Of a stretch of 64,000 nucleotides of DNA, positions 8,137-16,338 are shown piece after piece. The DNA is from JAZPYZ01 sp045544455 (lineage in GTDB: Bacteria; Bacillota; Clostridia; Oscillospirales; Acutalibacteraceae), in NCBI GenBank assembly GCA_045544455.1, contig JAZPYZ010000019.1:124001-188000 (forward strand). Direction: 5' to 3'. Each line of letters opens with the position of its first letter. The first letter of the stretch is position 1. A model generated the notes under the pieces. That model was not told the origin of the DNA. It saw only the letters and a list, made by a program, of their open reading frames with translations, and did not search any database. Both the position numbers and the translations under genes were made by a program.

Positions 8137-8736
8137 TTAATCTAACGCGTGTCCGCGAATGATGGGCGCAAGCGGTTTGTATAGCAGAATCGCAATCAGC
8201 GCGCTGCATAAACCTTTGCCAAATGTAAACGGCAGATTAAAGATTAACAAGGCTTGCCACAAATTTTCCACCGACGGAAGCAAAGACTGATACATGTTTA
8301 AAATCGCTTCCATCGGGATCAAGATCTTCGCATACAACGGGTAAACCACAAAATAGTTAGACACCACGCCGAAAAGCGCCATGCAGGCCGCGCCGGTCAA
8401 CGAACCAAACACCGCCCGGGTATATCCAACCTTATGTTTATGGAACAATCCGGCCGGAATCACCAATAAGCACCCGAGCAAAAAGTTCGAGATTTCCCCT
8501 ACTCCGGCCGTTGTGGTAAACGGCAAATTGATGAGATTTTTCAGCAAACACACCAATACGCCTTGCCACGGACCCATCGTAAACGCCGCAATCAGCGCCG
8601 GCAGTTCCGAAAAATCCATCTTGATAAAGCCGGGCATAAACGGGACCGCAAAATTAAAAAACATCAGCACGGCGGATACCGCCGCGAGCATACCGGTCAT
8701 CACCATATACCGGAGTTTGACAGAACGCGTTGACAC
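8137..8736 (-). CDS. ribU: Riboflavin ECF transporter substrate-binding (S) component
   Basis: A 199-residue, six-helix membrane protein of the ECF S-component type. It contains the region GFIKMDFSELPALIAAF, the diagnostic riboflavin/S-component segment after helix 2, and LKNLINLPFTT. RibU captures riboflavin and works with the shared EcfAAT module, which is not in this window. The GTG start at 8736 is placed 9 nt after AAGGGG and just after the riboswitch terminator. A longer frame reaching 8889 would run through the riboswitch and is rejected. The upstream FMN riboswitch strongly supports the substrate. Confidence 0.92.
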   Translation of the reverse strand: MSTRSVKLRYMVMTGMLAAVSAVLMFFNFAVPFMPGFIKMDFSELPALIAAFTMGPWQGVLVCLLKNLINLPFTTTAGVGEISNFLLGCLLVIPAGLFHKHKVGYTRAVFGSLTGAACMALFGVVSNYFVVYPLYAKILIPMEAILNMYQSLLPSVENLWQALLIFNLPFTFGKGLCSALIAILLYKPLAPIIRGHALD

Positions 8737-8765
8737 AAACAAAGACCCCTTTCGCTGCTGCCTCA

Positions 8766-8795
8766 AAACAAAAATCGCCCTGCAAAAGCAGAGCG
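8766..8795 (-). terminator. FMN riboswitch expression-platform terminator
   Basis: A minus-strand hairpin CGCTCTGC-TTTT-GCAGGGCG followed by ATTTTTGTTTT lies between the aptamer and ribU. It should form when FMN is bound and switch the operon off. Confidence 0.85.
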
Positions 8796-8813
8796 AACGC
8801 ACAACACAAGGTG

Positions 8814-8938
8814 CATCTTCTTTCATCCGGACTGTAACCGTCGGCTCCGGAATCACACCGGATCTGCAAAACGCTCGCGGGCTTATCACGTATTGGTGAT
8901 TTACCGCCGATGGGGAATTTCACCCCGCCCTGAAGACA
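8814..8938 (-). ncRNA. FMN riboswitch (RFN element)
   Basis: The minus strand reads through the conserved RFN blocks in order: CAGGGCGGGGTGAAATTCCC, GGCGGTAAATC, AGCCCGCGAGC, GATCCGGTGTGATTCCGGAG, CCGACGGTTACAGTCCGGAT, then GAAAGAAGATG. These are the paired arms and joining regions of the FMN aptamer. A terminator follows before ribU, so FMN is predicted to repress riboflavin uptake. Confidence 0.97.
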
Positions 8939-8960
8939 GCAAATATTAGAATGTATTAAC

Positions 8961-8989
8961 AGTATATATCTTTTTTGCGGTTTCGTCAA
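8961..8989 (-). promoter_or_regulatory. Promoter of the FMN riboswitch-ribU operon
   Basis: Minus-strand TTGACG (8984-8989), 17 bp spacer, TATACT (8961-8966), starting transcription about 15 nt before the aptamer. The rest of 8737-9057 holds only the riboswitch and the leader of the divergent gene. Confidence 0.8.
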
Positions 8990-9057
8990 TATAATCGGCA
9001 CCGATTTTCTATACAAAGAATAGCATGGAAAGAAGCCAATTCTTGGGAGGGATGAAC

Positions 9058-10155
9058 ATGTACGATCAAAAAACGCCCGTCCGCTTCTTTTTAGGCGCCA
9101 ACACGCCCGACGGGTTTATAGGATATCATCATGAACTATACGATCCCGGTGACGGGTGGCGTATCTTTTTGATCAAAAGCGGCCCCGGCACCGGTAAATC
9201 CACCTTGATGCGACGGGTATTGGAACAACTGACCGCACACAACATAGAAACCGAACTGATTCTCTGTTCTTCGGATCCGGATTCGATCGACGGGGTTCTG
9301 GCACCAACGCACAAAGTCGGTATTCTCGATGCGACCGCACCCCATATTATCGAACCGCGATACTGGGGCGCGGTAGAACGAATCGTAGATTTGTCCGGCG
9401 CTATGGATGCCGATATCCTGCACAAACAATACCAATCTATCATCGCGGCCACCGATGCGTGTTCCGCCACTCACGCGCGCTGCCGCCGGTTTTTGAGCGC
9501 TGCCGCCTCGGTATTGGGCGATAACACTCGGATCGCGACCGATTGTACCAACACCGAAAAAGCATCGCGCAATGCCGATAAAATTGCCGAAAAAGAGTTT
9601 GGGGACGATAGTTCCGGTGGAAAAGCCATCCGTCGGTTTTTAAGCGCCGTTACACCGCAAGGATTAGTCACCCAATACGAAACGCTATTATCACTATGTC
9701 CGCGCATCTACGCCGTGGAAGACGAACATGGGGCGGTAGCGCGGGTGTGGATGAATCGTATTGTGAAACGAGCGGTCACGGCCGGCCACCAACCGATTGT
9801 ATGCGCATGTCCCTTAGCGCCGAACGATAAGATCGAGCATGTTTTGCTGCCGGAAATCGGGGTTGGGTTTACGGTATCGAACTCGTGGCACAAAGCGGAT
9901 TTTCCGGTTTATCGGCGCATCCACGCCGCGCGGTTTACCGATACCGATGCGTTAAAACGAAAAAAACAACGATTACAATTCAATCGACGCATCGCACGAG
10001 AACTAATCGACGAAGCGACCGATTTAGCGGTTTTGGCCAAGGCGCAACACGACCGCATGGAACAATTCAATATCGTTGCCATGGATTGGGATAAAGCCGC
10101 TTCTATTACCGAACAAACGTTGCAATGTTTTCAACAAATTCTCGAAACGCCGTAA
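9058..10155 (+). CDS. P-loop ATPase of the PRK06851-like clostridial family
   Basis: A 365-residue protein with one clear Walker A, KSGPGTGKSTLMRRVL near residue 40. It is preceded by FFLGANTPDGFIGYHHEL and followed by LCSSDPDSIDGVLAP and DATAPHIIEP. These blocks resemble a family of uncharacterised ATPases common in Firmicutes spore formers (recognised from memory, not searched). No transport or helicase motifs are visible. The ATG at 9058 follows GGGAGG by 7 nt; the ATG at 9052 is too close. It stands alone between a divergent riboswitch and its own terminator. Confidence 0.7.
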   Translation: MYDQKTPVRFFLGANTPDGFIGYHHELYDPGDGWRIFLIKSGPGTGKSTLMRRVLEQLTAHNIETELILCSSDPDSIDGVLAPTHKVGILDATAPHIIEPRYWGAVERIVDLSGAMDADILHKQYQSIIAATDACSATHARCRRFLSAAASVLGDNTRIATDCTNTEKASRNADKIAEKEFGDDSSGGKAIRRFLSAVTPQGLVTQYETLLSLCPRIYAVEDEHGAVARVWMNRIVKRAVTAGHQPIVCACPLAPNDKIEHVLLPEIGVGFTVSNSWHKADFPVYRRIHAARFTDTDALKRKKQRLQFNRRIARELIDEATDLAVLAKAQHDRMEQFNIVAMDWDKAASITEQTLQCFQQILETP

Positions 10156-10159
10156 GTCG

Positions 10160-10195
10160 CACGAGGAAACCGTTTGGTTTCCTCGTGTCTTTTTT
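10160..10195 (+). terminator. Terminator after the P-loop ATPase gene
   Basis: A perfect 12 bp stem (CACGAGGAAACC/GGTTTCCTCGTG, GTTT loop) is followed by TCTTTTTTG. Confidence 0.93.
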
Positions 10196-10226
10196 GTAAC
10201 GGACACGCAGATTTTCCACCATTCGT

Positions 10227-10234
10227 CATACATA
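10227..10234 (+). promoter_or_regulatory. Possible sigma-E-type -10 element before sigK
   Basis: CATACATA matches 7 of 8 positions of the sigma-E -10 (CATACANT), 24 bp before the sigK ATG. No good -35 was found at the right spacing, so this is tentative. The expectation of mother-cell control comes from known sigK biology. Confidence 0.3.
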
Positions 10235-10257
10235 TACCATAAAGGAGTTGACGAATT

Positions 10258-10953
10258 ATGTTAGTAGAATGGTTACAATCGTTATCGCGCATCTTATATT
10301 TAGCGCTGCACGTCGTAAATTCCGGATCGTTTCCCAAACCGTTGTCCCACGAAGATGAACGCACGTGCTTGATACAGTTTCACGAACAAGGCGACATGGC
10401 ATCGCGCAACAAGTTGATCGAACACAATCTGCGATTGGTGGCACACATTATTAAAAAGTACTACAGTTCTACCAAAGAGCAAGACGATTTGATCTCAATC
10501 GGAACCATCGGATTGATCAAAGCGGTCGAAACCTTTGATTACCAAAAAGGAACTCGGCTCGCTACGTATGCCTCACGGTGCATCGAAAATGAAATTCTTA
10601 TGCATTTTCGCGCCGGCAAGAAGAACGCCCAAGACGTATCGATGTCAGATCCGATCGACACCGATAAAGATGGTAATCCATTAACTTTGATGGATGTGAT
10701 CGCACAAAATGATTCGCTCGAAGATGAGTTGGATCTTAAACTCAACTCCGAAAAACTGTATCGTTATATTCGCGAAACTCTGACCCCGCGCGAACGGTGT
10801 ATCATCGAACAGCGATACGGCTTGACCGGTGAAGAACTTACCCAACGTCAAGTAGCGAAACGGCTGAACATTTCCCGTTCCTACGTCAGTCGTATTGAGA
10901 AAAAAGCGCTCGAAAAATTGCGTGTGCGATTTGAAAACCCCTCTGCATTTTAA
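10258..10953 (+). CDS. sigK: Mother-cell sporulation sigma factor SigK
   Basis: A 231-residue sigma-70-family protein. A hydrophobic pro-sequence-like N-terminus (MLVEWLQSLSRILYLALHVV) precedes region 2 (EHNLRLVAHIIKKY, DLISIGTIGLIKAVETF, YASRCIENEILMH). Region 4 ends in RQVAKRLNISRSYVSRIEKK. The IENEILMHFRAGKK block and the leading FPKPLS are characteristic of SigK. The gene is uninterrupted, so there is no skin element here. SigK drives late mother-cell genes (coat and cortex). The ATG is 10 nt after AAAGGAG. Confidence 0.93.
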   Translation: MLVEWLQSLSRILYLALHVVNSGSFPKPLSHEDERTCLIQFHEQGDMASRNKLIEHNLRLVAHIIKKYYSSTKEQDDLISIGTIGLIKAVETFDYQKGTRLATYASRCIENEILMHFRAGKKNAQDVSMSDPIDTDKDGNPLTLMDVIAQNDSLEDELDLKLNSEKLYRYIRETLTPRERCIIEQRYGLTGEELTQRQVAKRLNISRSYVSRIEKKALEKLRVRFENPSAF

Positions 10954-11004
10954 CTAAAAATTTTTGGTATTTTTATCCGTTTTCCCATTTTCCTGAATTT
11001 GATA

Positions 11005-11033
11005 TTGACACCGTATATAGTATATTGTATAAT
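11005..11033 (+). promoter_or_regulatory. Consensus sigma-A promoter of nrdDG
   Basis: TTGACA (11005-11010), 17 bp spacer, TATAAT (11028-11033): perfect in both hexamers. The AT-rich spacer (CCGTATATAGTATATTG) only loosely resembles an NrdR box, so NrdR control is not claimed. Confidence 0.88.
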
Positions 11034-11079
11034 CATCTTCGCTAACATAACCACAAGATACAGAAAAGGAATCAAAAAT

Positions 11080-13257
11080 ATGAAAGTTATTAAACGAAAC
11101 GGATCCGAGGTTGTTTTTGACATCTCGAAAATCTTGCGCGCCATCACCAAAGCCAACGACGTGGTGGATGATGCGCAAAAAATGACGCCGGTACAGATTC
11201 AGCGCATTGCGGAATCGGTGGAACTCGCTTGTTTGCAGATGAACCGTTCCCCCTCGGTGGAAGAAATTCAAGATATGGTGGAACATCAGATCATGGCGCA
11301 CGGCGCATTCGAAGTCGCGAAACGGTATATCACCTATCGGTATACCCGTTCCCTGTTGCGGCAAAGCAACACGACCGACGAAAAGATTTTAAGTTTGATC
11401 GAGTGCTGCAACGAAGAAGCCAAACAAGAAAACTCCAACAAAAACCCCATTGTCAACTCGACGCAACGCGACTATATGGCGGGTGAAGTATCGCGCGATA
11501 TCACCGATCGTATTCTGTTACCGGCCGAAATCGTGGAAGCGCATCATCAAGGTATCATTCATTTCCACGATAGCGATTATTTCGCCCAACACATGCACAA
11601 CTGCGATTTGGTGAACCTGGAAGACATGTTGCAAAACGGTACGGTGATCACCGGCACCAAGATCGAACGGCCGCACAGTTTTTCCACCGCGTGTAACATC
11701 GCCACCCAAATCATTGCGCAGGTGGCTTCTAACCAATACGGCGGTCAATCCATCTCGTTGGCTCATTTAGCGCCGTTTGTACAAGTAAGCCGCGAAAAAA
11801 TCCAAAAAAAAGTTAAAGAAGAAATGGCCGAGATCGGGGTTGTCCCGACCGAGGAACAATTTTCTGCCATGGTTGAAAGCCGCGTAAAAGAAGAGGTCAG
11901 CCGCGGCGTTCAAACCATTCAATATCAAGTATTGACTTTGCTGACCACCAACGGACAAGCTCCGTTCGTAACGGTATTTATGTATCTGAACGAAGCAAAA
12001 AACGAACAAGAAAAACAAGATCTGGCACTGATTATCGAAGAAACGTTGAAACAGCGGTATCAAGGTGTTAAAAACGAAGACGGCGTATGGATCACGCCGG
12101 CATTCCCGAAATTGATCTATGTGTTGGAAGAAGACAACATCCGCGAAGACACTCCCTACTGGTATCTGACCGAACTGGCGGCCAAATGCACGGCTAAACG
12201 CATGGTGCCGGATTATATTTCGGAAAAGAAAATGTTGGAACTCAAAGTCGATAAAAACGGTGAAGGACACTGTTATACCTGCATGGGTTGCCGTTCGTTC
12301 TTAACCCCGTACGTCGATCCCGAAACCAATCAACCGAAATATTACGGCCGTTTTAACCAAGGGGTTGTCACCATCAACCTCGTGGACGTGGCCTTATCGT
12401 CCGGCGGTAACATCGAAACGTTTTGGAAGGTATTTGACGAACGATTGGAACTGTGCCATCGCGCATTAATGTGTCGGCACGAACGGCTGAAAGGAACGTT
12501 ATCGGACGTGGCGCCGATCTTATGGCAATACGGTGCGTGTGCGCGTTTGAAAAAAGGCGAAACCATCGACAAGTTGTTGTTTGGCGGATATTCCACCATT
12601 TCGCTCGGTTATGCCGGTTTGTACGAATGCGTCAAATACATGACCGGTAAAAGTCACACCGATCCGTCGGCCACGCCGTTTGCCTTGGAAGTCATGAAAT
12701 GCATGAACGACGCGTGCGCGCGCTGGAAAGCCGCCCACAACATCGATTTTTCGTTGTATGGCACGCCGTTGGAATCCACCACCTACAAGTTTGCCAAATG
12801 CCTGCAACGTCGGTTTGGCGTGATCGAAGGGATTACCGATAAAGGCTATATCACCAACAGTTATCACGTACACGTGACCGAAGATATCAACGCGTTTGAC
12901 AAACTCGCGTTTGAGGCGCAGTTCCAGCATCTGTCCCCCGGCGGCGCGATCAGTTACGTCGAAGTGCCGGATATGCAGAACAACCTCGACGCGGTACTCG
13001 AAGTGATGAAATTCATCTACGATCATATCATTTACGCCGAACTCAATACCAAATCCGATTACTGCCAAGTATGCGGTTGGGACGGTGAAATTCAAATTCA
13101 GGAAGAAGACGGCAAACTCATCTGGAAATGCCCCAAATGCGGCAATACCGATCAGGATAAAATGAACGTGGCGCGTCGTACCTGCGGATATATCGGCACG
13201 CAGTATTGGAACCAAGGTCGCACACAGGAAATTCGCGATCGCGTACTGCATTTATAA
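11080..13257 (+). CDS. nrdD: Anaerobic ribonucleoside-triphosphate reductase
   Basis: A 725-residue class III ribonucleotide reductase, converting NTPs to dNTPs without oxygen. An ATP-cone regulatory domain covers about residues 1-95 (MKVIKRNGSEVVFDISKI). The catalytic core holds HNCDLVNLEDML and CMGCRSFL. The C-terminus has a zinc site (CQVCGW and CPKCGN) followed by the glycyl-radical loop RRTCGYIGT, with the radical Gly at about 703. The ATG at 11080 is preferred over an earlier in-frame ATG at 10999 that lies before the promoter. The activase gene nrdG starts 9 bp downstream. Confidence 0.97.
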   Translation: MKVIKRNGSEVVFDISKILRAITKANDVVDDAQKMTPVQIQRIAESVELACLQMNRSPSVEEIQDMVEHQIMAHGAFEVAKRYITYRYTRSLLRQSNTTDEKILSLIECCNEEAKQENSNKNPIVNSTQRDYMAGEVSRDITDRILLPAEIVEAHHQGIIHFHDSDYFAQHMHNCDLVNLEDMLQNGTVITGTKIERPHSFSTACNIATQIIAQVASNQYGGQSISLAHLAPFVQVSREKIQKKVKEEMAEIGVVPTEEQFSAMVESRVKEEVSRGVQTIQYQVLTLLTTNGQAPFVTVFMYLNEAKNEQEKQDLALIIEETLKQRYQGVKNEDGVWITPAFPKLIYVLEEDNIREDTPYWYLTELAAKCTAKRMVPDYISEKKMLELKVDKNGEGHCYTCMGCRSFLTPYVDPETNQPKYYGRFNQGVVTINLVDVALSSGGNIETFWKVFDERLELCHRALMCRHERLKGTLSDVAPILWQYGACARLKKGETIDKLLFGGYSTISLGYAGLYECVKYMTGKSHTDPSATPFALEVMKCMNDACARWKAAHNIDFSLYGTPLESTTYKFAKCLQRRFGVIEGITDKGYITNSYHVHVTEDINAFDKLAFEAQFQHLSPGGAISYVEVPDMQNNLDAVLEVMKFIYDHIIYAELNTKSDYCQVCGWDGEIQIQEEDGKLIWKCPKCGNTDQDKMNVARRTCGYIGTQYWNQGRTQEIRDRVLHL

Positions 13258-13266
13258 GGTGACACC

Positions 13267-13806
13267 ATGCATTACGGCGAAATTAAAAACTGCGATATTG
13301 CCAATGGCGAAGGCGTTCGCGTCAGTTTGTTTGTATCGGGATGCACCAATCATTGTGAACATTGTTTTCAACCGCAGACGTGGGATTTTGCGTATGGACA
13401 ACCGTTTACCACCGATACCGAAACCGAATTATTGAACCTGTTGGCCCCTTCGTATATTCGCGGACTGACCTTATTGGGCGGCGAACCGATGGAACCTTCC
13501 AATCAAGCGGCTCTCCTCCCCTTTGTGCGACGTGTTCGCGCACAATATCCCGAAAAAGACATTTGGTGTTTTTCGGGTTTTACGTACGAAGAACTGACCA
13601 AAAACGGCCATTATGCAAACACCGACGTCACCGATGAATTGTTGTCGATGATCGACGTACTGGTAGACGGTCGATATATCGAAGCGCTGCACGATATTTC
13701 CTTGTTGTTTCGCGGCAGTTCCAACCAACGGATCATCGATCTTGATCAAACCCGTAAACACGGCACCATCGTGCTATGGGAACCTAAACACAAAAAAGAA
13801 CCCTGA
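13267..13806 (+). CDS. nrdG: Anaerobic ribonucleoside-triphosphate reductase activating protein
   Basis: A 179-residue radical-SAM enzyme. VSGCTNHCEHCF gives the CxxxCxxC ligands of the 4Fe-4S cluster that cleaves S-adenosylmethionine, and TLLGGEPME is the GGE motif. It installs the glycyl radical on NrdD, with which it forms an operon. The stop codon lies within the terminator stem. Confidence 0.96.
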   Translation: MHYGEIKNCDIANGEGVRVSLFVSGCTNHCEHCFQPQTWDFAYGQPFTTDTETELLNLLAPSYIRGLTLLGGEPMEPSNQAALLPFVRRVRAQYPEKDIWCFSGFTYEELTKNGHYANTDVTDELLSMIDVLVDGRYIEALHDISLLFRGSSNQRIIDLDQTRKHGTIVLWEPKHKKEP

Positions 13807-13826
13807 CGGTGTCAGGGTTCTTTTTT
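13792..13826. terminator. Bidirectional terminator between nrdG and the TIM-ligase gene
   Basis: A 10 bp stem (GAACCCTGAC/GTCAGGGTTC) is flanked by A6 and T6, so it can end the convergent transcripts on both strands. Confidence 0.92.
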
Positions 13827-13827
13827 A

Positions 13828-16335
13828 TCAGTTTTTCACCAAGCCCAGTTTTTCGACGGCTTGTTCGCGCATCTTGTATTTAAGAATCTTGCCGGCAGCG
13901 TTCATCGGGAAGCTATCCACAAAATCAATATACCGCGGCACTTTATGACGAGCCATGTTAGCACCGATATAGGCTTTCATATCCTCCTCGGTCATGGTTT
14001 CGCCCTCTTTGAGGATGATGCAGGCCATCGCTTCTTCGCCGTATTGTTTATCCGGCACACCGATAACCTGCACGTCGCTGACCTTCGGATGGGTATAGAT
14101 AAACTCCTCGATCTCTTTCGGATAGATGTTTTCACCACCACGGATGATCATATCCTTTAAGCGACCGGTAATGAGGTAGTTACCGTCGGGTTGACGGCAG
14201 GCCAAGTCACCGGTATGTAACCAACCATCCGCATCAATAGCCGAAGCGGTCGCATCGGGCATTTTATAATACCCTTTCATGATGTTATAGCCGCGCGCAA
14301 CAAATTCACCGTTGACGCCATCCGGACAATCAGCGCCGGTTTCGGGATCGACGACCTTACATTCTACGTTGGCAAACGCGCTACCGACCGTTTCGGTACG
14401 CACCTGCAGCGAGTCATAATAACTGCTCATGGTACAACCGGGACTTGCCTCGGTTTGACCGTAAACCGATACGATCTCTTTCATGTTCATCACTTCGGTC
14501 GCCTTTTTCATCAGGTCAGCCGGGCAGTTGGCACCGGCCATAATACCGGTGCGGATATAGGAGAAATCGGTCTTATCGAAATCCGGATGTTGCATCATCG
14601 CGATAAACATCGTGGGAACACCGTTAAAGGTGGTGATATGCTCGTTGTGTACACAAGACAACGCCGGTTTCGGAGAGAAATACGGCAACGGGTACATGGT
14701 CGCACCGTGAGTCATAGCCGCGGTCATTGACAACACCATGCCGAAGCAATGGAACATCGGTACCTGAATCATCATACGGTCTGCGGTGGATAAGTCCATG
14801 TGATCGCCAATATATTTGCCGTTATTAACCACGTTGTAGTGGGTGAGCATAACGCCTTTGGGAAACCCGGTGGTACCGGAGGTGTACTGCATATTGCAGA
14901 CATCGTCCTTGTTCACGGCGGCCGCCATGCGACGCACTTCTTCAATCGGCGTTTGGGACGCACGTTCTAACGCGTCGTTCCACGTCATACAACCTTTTTG
15001 CTTAAAACCAACAGTAATAACATTGCGCAAGAACGGTAAGCGACGGGCATGTAACGGTTGGCCGGGTTTAAGCGTTTCCAGTTCCGGACACAACTGCGCC
15101 ACGATCTGGCCGTAATGGTTGTCTTTGGCCCCTTCGGTCATAATGAGGGTATGTGTATCCGATTGGCGAAGCAGATATTCCGCCTCGTGGATCTTGTATG
15201 CGGTATTGACCGTAACCAATACTGCCCCCAGTTTCACCGTAGCCCAAAATGCGATAAACCATTGCGGCACGTTGGAGCACCATACCGCCACGTGTGTACC
15301 GGCTTTAACGCCCATCGCAATCAACGAACGCGCAAACGTATCCACATCGTCGCGAAATTCAGCATAGGTGCGGGTATAATCCAACGTCGTGTATTTAAAC
15401 GCATACTGGTCAGGGAATTCCTCCACCATGCGATCCAGCACGTCCGAGAAGGTGGCATCGATCAACAGATCCTTTTTCCACACAAACTTACCGGTATGGG
15501 CACGGTTATAATACAGCACCTTTTCGTTGCGAGAGGTGTCGCCGAACTGTTTCATAAAGTTGACAAACTGGGAGAAAATGATCTCCATATCGTCAAGTTC
15601 CTCACACCAAGCAGGGTTCCAAACCAGTGAGATAAACCCATCGTAGTTGACCGAACGCAACGCCAACATCATTTCTTTGATCGGCATATCCCCTTCGCCG
15701 GCCAAGCAATATTCCACCGCGCCGTCTTCCTCACGGGCATCGGTAAAATGAACATGCCGGACATACGCACCCAGGTTTTTAATCACGTCTTTCGGTGCTT
15801 CCCCGCCGCCGAAATAGGCAGCAGACATATTCCACAATGCGGCGACATGATCACAAGCAAACCGATCCAACAAATCGCGTAACGTAGCGGTATTGACAAA
15901 CAAACCGGCCGTTTCAAGAAGCAATGTGATCCCTTTTGATTCCGCTTCGGGCAACATGCGCTGGATCAGTGCAGCCGTATGTTCCACCGCCGCATCCACG
16001 TCTTCGGCCGATTCCGCACGCAGGCGAATCGCCGGAATATGCAGATTATCCGCAATTTCCAAACAACGTGCAATCTCGGTAGCCGTTTCATCCGCACGAG
16101 CGGCATCGGCTATATCGCCAATCGCATCGATGCAGGGAATTCGTAATCCTTTTTCATACAAACGGCGCAACGTCACCGCCGCGGCGTAATCGTGAAACGC
16201 GCCGTCCTTATCGGTAAATAACCGGTTGTGAATGTTATGCAGTTCTACACCTTCAAAATGGAGATCTTTCGCAACATCACAAAACTCTTCAAAGGTGTTG
16301 TTGTGCCAACCCTTAGTCGAAAATGAATAATTCAA
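13828..16335 (-). CDS. Fusion of sugar-isomerase-like TIM barrel and acyl-CoA synthetase
   Basis: An 835-residue two-domain protein. Residues 1 to about 265 resemble the xylose-isomerase-like/AP-endonuclease-2 TIM barrel (GVELHNIHNRLF, HVHFTDAREEDGA, YDGFISLVWNPAW). From about 290 to the end it is a complete ANL-family acyl-CoA synthetase: QYTSGTTGFPKGVM, VYGQTEASPG, TGDLACRQPDG, GRLKDMIIRGGENIYPKE and the catalytic lysine in NAAGKILKYKM. It is most like FadD-type ligases. A TTG start sits 8 nt after GAGGAGG, straddling the end of the preceding gene. It is second in an operon whose T-box carries a Leu specifier, so isovalerate is the favoured substrate (inference). The role of the TIM barrel is unknown. 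Confidence 0.85.
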   Translation of the reverse strand: MNYSFSTKGWHNNTFEEFCDVAKDLHFEGVELHNIHNRLFTDKDGAFHDYAAAVTLRRLYEKGLRIPCIDAIGDIADAARADETATEIARCLEIADNLHIPAIRLRAESAEDVDAAVEHTAALIQRMLPEAESKGITLLLETAGLFVNTATLRDLLDRFACDHVAALWNMSAAYFGGGEAPKDVIKNLGAYVRHVHFTDAREEDGAVEYCLAGEGDMPIKEMMLALRSVNYDGFISLVWNPAWCEELDDMEIIFSQFVNFMKQFGDTSRNEKVLYYNRAHTGKFVWKKDLLIDATFSDVLDRMVEEFPDQYAFKYTTLDYTRTYAEFRDDVDTFARSLIAMGVKAGTHVAVWCSNVPQWFIAFWATVKLGAVLVTVNTAYKIHEAEYLLRQSDTHTLIMTEGAKDNHYGQIVAQLCPELETLKPGQPLHARRLPFLRNVITVGFKQKGCMTWNDALERASQTPIEEVRRMAAAVNKDDVCNMQYTSGTTGFPKGVMLTHYNVVNNGKYIGDHMDLSTADRMMIQVPMFHCFGMVLSMTAAMTHGATMYPLPYFSPKPALSCVHNEHITTFNGVPTMFIAMMQHPDFDKTDFSYIRTGIMAGANCPADLMKKATEVMNMKEIVSVYGQTEASPGCTMSSYYDSLQVRTETVGSAFANVECKVVDPETGADCPDGVNGEFVARGYNIMKGYYKMPDATASAIDADGWLHTGDLACRQPDGNYLITGRLKDMIIRGGENIYPKEIEEFIYTHPKVSDVQVIGVPDKQYGEEAMACIILKEGETMTEEDMKAYIGANMARHKVPRYIDFVDSFPMNAAGKILKYKMREQAVEKLGLVKN

Positions 16336-16338
16336 CGA

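Noticed and set aside
11011..11033. Possible NrdR box in the nrdD promoter
   Set aside because: The spacer is AT-rich and only loosely like the NrdR consensus; no paired second box at the usual distance was found.
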